Assembly: GCF_026625885.1 (NCBI RefSeq)
Contig: NZ_CP113068.1
Coordinates: 4,712,001-4,776,000 of the forward strand
Length of the DNA: 64,000 bases
Direction: 5' to 3'
DNA from: Roseateles sp. SL47
GTDB lineage: Bacteria > Pseudomonadota > Gammaproteobacteria > Burkholderiales > Burkholderiaceae_C
The notes beneath the pieces are model-generated. The model made no database searches, was not told where the DNA came from, and was given only the letters and a program-made list of their open reading frames with translations. Each line of letters starts with the position of its first letter. Position 1 is the stretch's first letter. A program made the translations under genes and the position numbers. Shown here one piece after another: positions 57,872 to 64,000 of this stretch.

Positions 57872-58492
57872 TCAGAAATAGATCCAAGGCCGGGCATGCC
57901 GGTCCAGCGCCTCGAACGCATCGACGATGGCGCTCGACTGCAAGGTCAGACCGATGGGGTCCAGCCCCTTCAGCAACATCTCGCGCTGACTCGCGGCGAT
58001 CTCAAAGCCATAAGCAACGCCCTCGGCGTCGACCACTTCACATCGCTCCAGATCCACACGCAATCGGGCTCTCGAGGGGTCTTTGGCGACTGAAGCGGCC
58101 AAGGCTTCCACCTGGGGCATGGCCAGCACCACGGGAAGCAGCCCATTACGCACGCAGTTGCCGGCAAAGATGGCCCCGAAGCTGGGGGCGACGATCGTGC
58201 GGATTCCATACTCCTTCAGGGCCCACACCGCATGTTCGCGCGAAGAGCCGCAACCGAAGTTCTGACCGGCCAGCAAAATGCTGCTCCCTCGCTGGGCGGG
58301 TCGATTCAGAACGAAGTCCGGGTCCGGGTCCCGCGTTGTGGCATCTCGATAACGCCACCCGGCGAACAGGCCGTCGGCCAGTCCGGTTTTTCCGACGGTT
58401 TTCATTTCCCGGGAAGGAATGATCGCGTCGGTGTCGATGTTCGGTCGCAGCAGCGCGGCTGCGACGCCTTCGTGGTGGGTGAAGGTTTCCAT
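57872..58492 (-). CDS. leuD: LeuD-type hydro-lyase small subunit (catabolic paralog)
   Basis: This 206-residue protein is the swivelling domain of aconitase-family hydro-lyases. PNIDTDAIIPSREMKTVGKT and GQNFGCGSSREHAVWALKEYGIRTIVAPSFGAIF are characteristic. It works with the LeuC-like subunit encoded upstream. No leuB or leuA is nearby, and the neighbours are catabolic, so hydration or isomerisation of a substituted malate/maleate (as in dimethylmaleate or citraconate hydratases) is more likely than leucine synthesis. The ATG at 58492 follows GGAG at 10 nt. Confidence 0.88.
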   Translation of the reverse strand: METFTHHEGVAAALLRPNIDTDAIIPSREMKTVGKTGLADGLFAGWRYRDATTRDPDPDFVLNRPAQRGSSILLAGQNFGCGSSREHAVWALKEYGIRTIVAPSFGAIFAGNCVRNGLLPVVLAMPQVEALAASVAKDPSRARLRVDLERCEVVDAEGVAYGFEIAASQREMLLKGLDPIGLTLQSSAIVDAFEALDRHARPWIYF

Positions 58493-58509
58493 TCGAGCTC
58501 GCTCCTGCT

Positions 58510-59961
58510 TCAGACCCAACTGCGGACATCGGCCAGACAACCTGCGACGGCCGATGCGGCCACAGTCACGGGGCTGGCCAGGTGGGTGCGCGTCATCGGC
58601 CCCTGCCGGCTTTCGAAGTTTCGATTGGTGGTGCTCACAACGCGTTGCTGAAAACCGAAGCTCTCGCCACCGGCAAAGAAGCACATCGAACAGCCCGATT
58701 CCCGCCACTCGAAGCCGGCATCCAGAAACACCTGGTGGAGCCCTTCGGCCTCCGCCTCCCGCTTCACCTGCGACGACCCCGGCACGCAGATCGCACGCAC
58801 ACCGGGTGCCACACGGCGGCCCCTCAGCACCTCGGCGGCCGCTCGCAGATCCGAGAGCCGACTGTTGGTGCAGGAGCCGATGAACGCCGCATCGATGGGC
58901 AGACCCGCGAGCGGCTGGCCCGGGGCCAAGGCCATGTAGGCGAGCGCCTTGTCCATCGCCAGCCGCGACGCCGTGTCACCGGTCGGCTCTGGGACCACAC
59001 CGTCAATGCCGACTGCATGCTGCGGGCTGGTCCCCCAGCTGACCATCGGCATCAGGTCGGCGACATCCATCCGGATGTCGGCATCAAAGCGTGCACCGTG
59101 GTCGGTGTGCAGATATCGCCATTGGTCCACCGCGCGTTGCCACAACGCCCCTTGCGGCGCGAACGGGCGCCCGTCCAGATAGGCGAAGGTCTTGTCATCG
59201 GGGGCCACCAGACCGGTGAAGGCGGAGAACTCCACGGCCATGTTGCACAGCGTCATCCGTGCCTCCATCGACATCGCTTGGACGGTCTCACCGGCGAATT
59301 CCAAGGCCGCGCCCTGGGCACCACCAGCCCCGTACCTTGCAATCAAGGCCAGAATCATGTCCTTCGCCCCGACGTGGGGCGGCAGCGTCCCGTTGAAGGT
59401 GACACGCATTGCCTTGGGCTTGACGACACGCAGCGTCTGCGTGGCCAAAGCGTGCTCTGCCTCGGACGAGCCGATGCCCCAGGCCAGGGCGCCGAATGCG
59501 CCCTGGGTGCAGGTATGGCTATCCGGGCAGACCACGGTCGCCCCCGGCAGCACGATGCCCTGTTCCGGGGACACCACATGCACAATCCCTTGCCGGGGGT
59601 CCCCCAGATCGAAGAGCTGGATGCCTGCCCGACGGGTCTCCTCACGTGTCGTGCGGATGAATACGTCTCCGCCGGGCATGAGGGTTCGATCACCACGGGC
59701 CTCACGGCCCGCCAACGTATCCACAATGTGGTCCAGGGTGGCAAACGCCAGACGCGGAGCCCGTACCGCATGCCCGGCGGACACCAGAGATCGCAGGGCG
59801 ACGCCACCCGTGCGTTCATGCAAAAACACCCGGTCAATGTGGATCAGCGCCGCACCCTCACCGAGGTCCTGCACCTCATGCAGCCGCCAGAGCTTCTCGA
59901 ACAGGGTCTTCGGCGCGCAAGTCTCCGATGGCATCGGGGCGGTCCTCATTGCTTCGCTCAT
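58510..59961 (-). CDS. leuC: LeuC-type hydro-lyase large subunit (catabolic paralog)
   Basis: This 483-residue iron-sulfur subunit of the aconitase superfamily has VVCPDSHTCTQGAFGALAWG, FIGSCTNSRLSDLRAAAEVL (first cluster Cys) and SGCSMCFFAGGESF (second and third cluster Cys). After this the sequence diverges from the usual GCSMCLAMN-D of true LeuC, so the substrate may differ from isopropylmalate. The start ATG at 59961 overlaps the CoA-transferase stop by 4 nt. It pairs with the LeuD-like subunit 17 bp downstream. Confidence 0.88.
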   Translation of the reverse strand: MSEAMRTAPMPSETCAPKTLFEKLWRLHEVQDLGEGAALIHIDRVFLHERTGGVALRSLVSAGHAVRAPRLAFATLDHIVDTLAGREARGDRTLMPGGDVFIRTTREETRRAGIQLFDLGDPRQGIVHVVSPEQGIVLPGATVVCPDSHTCTQGAFGALAWGIGSSEAEHALATQTLRVVKPKAMRVTFNGTLPPHVGAKDMILALIARYGAGGAQGAALEFAGETVQAMSMEARMTLCNMAVEFSAFTGLVAPDDKTFAYLDGRPFAPQGALWQRAVDQWRYLHTDHGARFDADIRMDVADLMPMVSWGTSPQHAVGIDGVVPEPTGDTASRLAMDKALAYMALAPGQPLAGLPIDAAFIGSCTNSRLSDLRAAAEVLRGRRVAPGVRAICVPGSSQVKREAEAEGLHQVFLDAGFEWRESGCSMCFFAGGESFGFQQRVVSTTNRNFESRQGPMTRTHLASPVTVAASAVAGCLADVRSWV

Positions 59962-61148
59962 GCGTGAAGGACACCCGCCGCGATCAGCGCTTCGATCGCG
60001 GATTCGCTCACCCCATGCGCGCGCAGCACCGCAGGACCATCGGCCCCCACACCGGGCAGGTCATGACGCAGGCCGAACCGATGGCCGTTCATCGCCAATG
60101 GCAAGGCCGGCAGACGCGCGGTCCGTCCCTCGGCCAAGGTCACAGGAATCAAGCCACCCTCGGCATTCAGATGGGGGTCGTCGAAGAGATCTTCGGGCCG
60201 CGCGATGGGCGCAAACGGCAGTCCGGCCTCCTCCAGCTTGGCCATCAGCGCCCCCTGCGACAGCTGCTGAAAGCGGGCCCGGATGACCGGCAGGGTCCGT
60301 TCACGCTGGCGGACACGGTCGGTGTTGCGAGCCAGGCTCGAATCAGCAAGAAACTCGTCCAACCCAAACGCCTCACAGAACTTCCGCCACTGCGTGTCGC
60401 TGACCACCGCGGCGAAGACTCGCTCGCCATCCGCCGCTTCGAAGACGTCATAGACCGCCCACGCGGATTGCCGCTCCGACATGGGCGGTGCCGGCTTGCC
60501 GGTGACGGCGTACTGGGCCATGTGCTGCCCCACAAGAAAGGCGGTCGTCTCATACAACGAAGTGGTCAATGCCTGGCCGCGACCGGTTCGTTCCCGCTCG
60601 GCCAAAGCCGCCAGAACACCAATCACGCCAAACATGGCGCCCGTCACATCGATGACCGAAGCGCCGGCACGCATCGGCCGGCCGGGCAGCCCTGTCATGT
60701 AGGCCAGCCCCCCCATCATCTGGGCCACCTCGTCCAGCGCGGTCCGATGCTCATAGGGGCCACGGAGGAACCCCTTGCCGGAGCAATAAATCAGCCGTGG
60801 ATTCAGCGCCGCCAGGGCCTCGTAGCCCAAGCCCAGCGCCTCCATGGCACCACCTCGAAAGTTCTCGATCAGCACGTCCGCGTCGGCCAGCAGGTCTCGC
60901 ACGACCTGGCGGCCGGCCTCGGACTTCAGATCGATCGCCAGACTGCGCTTGTTGCGGTTGTACATGGGGAAGTAGCCCGCGCCGGATCCAACCAGCCGCC
61001 GGGTGTTGTCCCCTTCCACAGGCTCCACCTTGGTCACCTCAGCGCCCAGGTCGGCCAGGATGACCCCCATCGCAGGGCCCATCACCATGTGGGTGAATTC
61101 GACCACCCGCAGGCCCGCCAAGGGCAGCGCTCGTTCATTCCTGTCCAT
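59958..61148 (-). CDS. class III CoA transferase (CaiB/BaiF family)
   Basis: This 396-residue protein starts at the ATG at 61148 with AGGAGG in front. Family motifs are LAGLRVVEFTHMVMGPAMG, LADLGAEVTKVEPVEGDNTR, NKRSLAIDLKSEAGR and the catalytic Asp in GASVIDVTGAMFGVIGVLAAL. It would move CoA from a donor such as succinyl-CoA to a carboxylic acid. With the HMG-CoA-lyase-type gene next to it, the acid is probably a hydroxy-dicarboxylate made by the LeuCD-like enzyme. Confidence 0.9.
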   Translation of the reverse strand: MDRNERALPLAGLRVVEFTHMVMGPAMGVILADLGAEVTKVEPVEGDNTRRLVGSGAGYFPMYNRNKRSLAIDLKSEAGRQVVRDLLADADVLIENFRGGAMEALGLGYEALAALNPRLIYCSGKGFLRGPYEHRTALDEVAQMMGGLAYMTGLPGRPMRAGASVIDVTGAMFGVIGVLAALAERERTGRGQALTTSLYETTAFLVGQHMAQYAVTGKPAPPMSERQSAWAVYDVFEAADGERVFAAVVSDTQWRKFCEAFGLDEFLADSSLARNTDRVRQRERTLPVIRARFQQLSQGALMAKLEEAGLPFAPIARPEDLFDDPHLNAEGGLIPVTLAEGRTARLPALPLAMNGHRFGLRHDLPGVGADGPAVLRAHGVSESAIEALIAAGVLHA

Positions 61149-61167
61149 CTCTTGCCTCCTCAGTGCT

Positions 61168-62142
61168 TCACACGGTTGCGCGCGACGCTGTCGCCGGCAC
61201 AAAGCCTTTGGGCAGGCCGGCCAGCGGGGTCATGCCATACAGGGGCTCATCCGGGAGAGCCTGGGCCAACACCTCACGGCAGCGGAACAGCCCCTCCAGG
61301 TCGATCCCGGTTCTCATGCCCATGGCTTCAAGCATAAAAACCAGGTCTTCGGTGACGATGTTCCCGCTGGCCCCGGGTGCAAATGGGCAGCCGCCCAAGC
61401 CTCCCAGGGAGGCATCAAGCGTGGTCAACCCGATGTCCAGGGCTGCGAGCGCATTCGCCAGGCCAAGGCCACGGGTGTTGTGAAGATGGATGCCGGTCAG
61501 TTGATCCCGCCCGACCACCGACCACACCGCCCGTACCAGCCGCCGCACCTGCGCGGGGTGGGCATAACCGGTTGTGTCCGAAAGCCCGACCTCGTCGCAA
61601 CCGGCCTCCATCAGGGCCACCGCCAGTTCCATCACACGGCGTTCCGGCACCACGCCTTCGATGGTGCAGCCAAAGGCCGTCGACAGTCCTCCCTCCAGAT
61701 GCGGACGTTGTTCCGACGGCAGACCGCGGATCAGCGCGGCAATGCGCTGAACTTCCTGCAGCATCTGCGCATGCGTGCGACGAACATTACGCAGGCTATG
61801 ACTTTCACTCACGGACAGGGGCACGGTGATCTTGTGGGCGCCCGCCGCCACGGCGGCTTCCGCCCCTTTGAAGTTGGGCACCAGCACCGCCACCGTCAGG
61901 CCGGGAATGGCCCTGGCGTGGGCGACGATTTCGGCTGTGTCCGCCAGTTGCGGCAGCACCGAGGCCGGCACAAACGACCCCACCTCGATCTCGGTCACGC
62001 CGGCTGCTGCCGCCGCATCGATCCACGCTTTTTTGGCCGCCGTGGGCATGATGCGGCTGATGCTCTGCAGGCCATCACGCGGCCCCACTTCGCTGATCAG
62101 TACCTGACGATCTGAATCCGGGTTGCCGATGGGATGGCTCAT
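61168..62142 (-). CDS. HMG-CoA lyase family acyl-CoA lyase
   Basis: This 324-residue TIM-barrel lyase has ISEVGPRDGLQSISRIMP, the metal-binding His pair in GIHLHNTRGLGLANAL and the signature SLGGLGGCPFAPGASGNIVT. It would cleave a 3-hydroxy-3-methyl acyl-CoA (or a citramalyl-CoA-like compound) into acetyl-CoA plus an oxoacid. No leucine/isovalerate pathway genes are adjacent, so the substrate is likely the CoA thioester made by the neighbouring transferase. ATGA overlap with the upstream deacetylase-like gene. Confidence 0.9.
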   Translation of the reverse strand: MSHPIGNPDSDRQVLISEVGPRDGLQSISRIMPTAAKKAWIDAAAAAGVTEIEVGSFVPASVLPQLADTAEIVAHARAIPGLTVAVLVPNFKGAEAAVAAGAHKITVPLSVSESHSLRNVRRTHAQMLQEVQRIAALIRGLPSEQRPHLEGGLSTAFGCTIEGVVPERRVMELAVALMEAGCDEVGLSDTTGYAHPAQVRRLVRAVWSVVGRDQLTGIHLHNTRGLGLANALAALDIGLTTLDASLGGLGGCPFAPGASGNIVTEDLVFMLEAMGMRTGIDLEGLFRCREVLAQALPDEPLYGMTPLAGLPKGFVPATASRATV

Positions 62143-63068
62143 GAAGCGACCTGCTGCGCAATGAAGTGCTGGAGAATCTGTCCCGGCGGGGCCTGCCAGA
62201 CTTCATCGGCATTCGCAATGTGCTTCAGCACGGTCTCCAGATGTCGGATGCGATGCGGCTGCCCCATGACCCAGGGATGCAGCGACAGTGACAGCAGCCG
62301 ACCTCCCTGGGCCCGCCCCTCGTATCGGAGCAACTCGAAGGCGTCGATCACCTGCTCCGCCCACGATGCTTCAGCATGCAGGTTGTCCATCACCACAAAG
62401 CGATCTTCGATCTCGGTCGCCAAGGGCAAGGTCCACAGCGGGCCGTTGGCCGTGTGGAAGCGATACGGAAGCTCGTCGTTCACCCAGTCCGCGTTGTAGT
62501 CGATGCCCGCGGCCTTCAGCAGTTCCGGGGTCTGGGGGCTCTGAAGCCGGCCTGGACTCAGCCAGCCTCGCACAGCCTGACCGGTCTGCTCGCGCAGCGT
62601 CGCCAGGGACCTGGCAATCAGGTCGCGCTCGACCTCCGGATCCACTCCACCGACATGCGGCGTATCCATGGACCAGGAATGCCCCAGAACCTCATCCCCG
62701 CGTTCACGCAGCAGCGCGGCAATCTCGGGATACCTCACCACCAGTTCGGCATTCACTGCAAAACTCGGACGAAGGCCAAAACGATCCATGGCCGTCAACA
62801 GGCGATAAATACCCACGCGATTGCCGTAGTCCCGCAGCGTGTAATGCCGCAGATCCGGGTAGGGCATCACCATCGACCCGGGCAGTTTGACCTTCGCCGC
62901 AGGATTCATCGGGAAATGCTGCAGACTGATGTTGATCCACACCGCCAGCGGCTTGTCGCCAGGCCAGCGGACCGGTGGCCGGTCGGTCAGCATGGACCAG
63001 GCATAGCGCTCATGGTCCATGCCATACCGGCGCGCCGGATAAGTCAGATGGGACGGATCCAGCGCCAT
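62139..63068 (-). CDS. polysaccharide deacetylase/PuuE-like hydrolase 1
   Basis: This is a 309-residue NodB-homology protein of the PuuE (allantoinase-like) type. It has RWPGDKPLAVWINISLQHFP, YTLRDYGNRVGIYRLL, EVLGHSWSMDTPHVGG and QAVRGWLSPGRLQSPQTPEL. The classical TFDDG motif is absent, as in PuuE relatives that hydrolyse cyclic amides or formamide bonds. Hydrolysis of a ring C-N bond is inferred, not proven. Its start overlaps the stop of the second deacetylase-like gene by one base, and its stop overlaps the lyase gene. Confidence 0.85.
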   Translation of the reverse strand: MALDPSHLTYPARRYGMDHERYAWSMLTDRPPVRWPGDKPLAVWINISLQHFPMNPAAKVKLPGSMVMPYPDLRHYTLRDYGNRVGIYRLLTAMDRFGLRPSFAVNAELVVRYPEIAALLRERGDEVLGHSWSMDTPHVGGVDPEVERDLIARSLATLREQTGQAVRGWLSPGRLQSPQTPELLKAAGIDYNADWVNDELPYRFHTANGPLWTLPLATEIEDRFVVMDNLHAEASWAEQVIDAFELLRYEGRAQGGRLLSLSLHPWVMGQPHRIRHLETVLKHIANADEVWQAPPGQILQHFIAQQVAS

Positions 63069-64000
63069 CAGGGAGCTCCTTGCTGTTCGCGCCCGGTCTG
63101 CAGGGCAGCAGCCTGGCGGTGCTCGATGTCCACCAGGACCTCGTCATAGTGATGCGTCAGAAAGTGCTCGGCAATCTCACGGCCGGTAGTCACCCACACG
63201 TCTGAGTGTCCAGTGATGTAGGCCAATGCCTCTTCAAATGCCTTGAGGCGATGCGGGCAGCTCACCTGGTAGTTGTGGGTCGGGATGCACATCACCGTGC
63301 CGGACTCCGCACCTTCGGCATACAACCGGTCGAAGCTGTCCTTGATCATCTGGCCATAGCGTCTCGGTTCAATTTTGTTGACCACATACGCGATGGTGTC
63401 GTTGAGTTCGAGCGAGTAAGGCACCGACACAAAGCGCTGGCCGCCCCGCACCCGCAGCGGCGTGGGCTGATCGTCATGAAACAGATCACAGCTGTAGAGG
63501 CCACCCAGTTCGGCGAACAAATCCAGTGTTCGCTCGCTATGCGACAGCGCCGGCGCGAGGTAACCCGCCGGGGGCCTGCCGGTGTGAGACGCAATGGTCT
63601 CGATAGATTCCAGGATCATCGACCGTTCCTGGGCTTCCGACATGCCGTAGGTGTAGCGTGTGTTGTAGATGCCGTGGCTGAAAAACTCCCAGTCACGCTC
63701 GCGGCACATCTGAATGATCTCGGGATGGTGGGTGCAGAGTGCCGTGGAAAGGGAAATCGATCCCCGTACACCGTATTTGTCCAGCAGCGCCATCTGCCGC
63801 ATGTGGCCCACGCGGTTCCCATAGTCCCGAATGGCGTAGCCAGGAACTGCTGGATACGGGTGGGGCCAGGCCGCCCGGAACGGGTTCACCGGCGGATTCA
63901 GTTCGTAGAACTCAATGTTGGGCGCCACCCAGAACGCCACGCGGGCGCCGCCCGGCCAGCGGATCTTCGGACGGCCACGGTAGCCCCAATAGTCGTAATG
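63068..64000 (-). CDS. polysaccharide deacetylase/PuuE-like hydrolase 2 (5' end outside window)
   Basis: At least 310 residues are coded. The frame stays open to base 64000, reading HYDYWGYRGRPKIRWPGGAR at the edge, so the start lies beyond the window. It is a paralog of hydrolase 1: YAIRDYGNRVGHMRQMALLD, EFFSHGIYNTRYTYGM, GRPPAGYLAPALSHSERTLD and VMCIPTHNYQVSCPHRLKAF. Two tandem PuuE-like genes in one operon may form one hetero-oligomer or act on successive amide bonds. The operon probably continues upstream. Confidence 0.85.
   Translation of the reverse strand, partial: HYDYWGYRGRPKIRWPGGARVAFWVAPNIEFYELNPPVNPFRAAWPHPYPAVPGYAIRDYGNRVGHMRQMALLDKYGVRGSISLSTALCTHHPEIIQMCRERDWEFFSHGIYNTRYTYGMSEAQERSMILESIETIASHTGRPPAGYLAPALSHSERTLDLFAELGGLYSCDLFHDDQPTPLRVRGGQRFVSVPYSLELNDTIAYVVNKIEPRRYGQMIKDSFDRLYAEGAESGTVMCIPTHNYQVSCPHRLKAFEEALAYITGHSDVWVTTGREIAEHFLTHHYDEVLVDIEHRQAAALQTGREQQGAP

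Noticed and set aside
57872..59961. Reading the LeuC/LeuD pair as the biosynthetic isopropylmalate isomerase
   Set aside because: No leuA or leuB nearby, the genes overlap CoA-transferase and lyase genes, and the LeuC sequence after the cluster cysteines departs from the usual form; a catabolic role fits better, though not proven.

Overview
The window is high-GC DNA from a betaproteobacterium, most likely a Burkholderiales member of the Roseateles/Mitsuaria/Rubrivivax/Leptothrix type. The basis is the holC-pepA//lptF-lptG arrangement, a typical CysB regulator, a PrsK/PrsR/PrsT (PEP-CTERM/exosortase-associated) operon and Burkholderiales-style catabolic genes. No rRNA, tRNA or CRISPR array was seen. 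The first and last genes run off the window.

Region 1 (1-15.5 kb): two adjacent paralogous giant repeat proteins built from an octapeptide of the form A-L-x-[ST]-x-Q-[VI]-x, each ending in the same calcium-loop-rich C-terminal module. In the first protein the octads are arranged in an exact 17-octad (408 bp) super-repeat, with two 7-octad (168 bp) short units that create an 1800 bp third-order period. Three glycosyltransferase-type genes follow (GT4-like, DUF5672-like, GT4-like). I infer a secreted or surface glycoprotein/adhesin system. This is the strongest candidate for something undescribed.

Region 2 (15.6-28.4 kb): a chemotaxis receptor; a two-component system (response regulator-kinase) divergent from a tripartite RND efflux operon that also carries a MipA/OmpV protein, with an 11-bp-phased direct repeat between them; a patatin-like lipoprotein; and a decayed fragment of a Cas3 HD domain.

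Region 3 (28.4-38.6 kb, minus strand): a PEP-CTERM/EPS-associated operon of sugar transferase, PrsK, PrsR, PrsT, an N-acyltransferase-PilZ fusion and a Tat-dependent trypsin-like protease. The exosortase is not in the window.

Region 4 (39.2-50.3 kb): mostly housekeeping genes: a branched-chain amino acid binding protein, HolC, PepA, LptF/LptG, a CbiX-like chelatase, CysB, a methionine-type aminotransferase and a FimV-like protein. LptF contains a 66-bp in-frame insertion made of inverted copies of its own flanking sequence, the signature of template switching. A 28-nt inverted repeat lies upstream of holC.

Region 5 (50.7-64 kb): two convergent catabolic operons whose terminal stop codons abut. 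One has HyuA-HyuB and a Tat-exported molybdenum hydroxylase large subunit. The other has two NodB/PuuE-like hydrolases, an HMG-CoA-lyase-family aldolase, a class III CoA transferase, a LeuC/LeuD-type hydro-lyase and an alpha/beta-hydrolase-fold protein lacking the nucleophilic serine. The set fits oxidation and ring opening of an N-heterocycle or cyclic imide to a dicarboxylic acid, then hydration, CoA activation and aldol cleavage. The substrate is not known.
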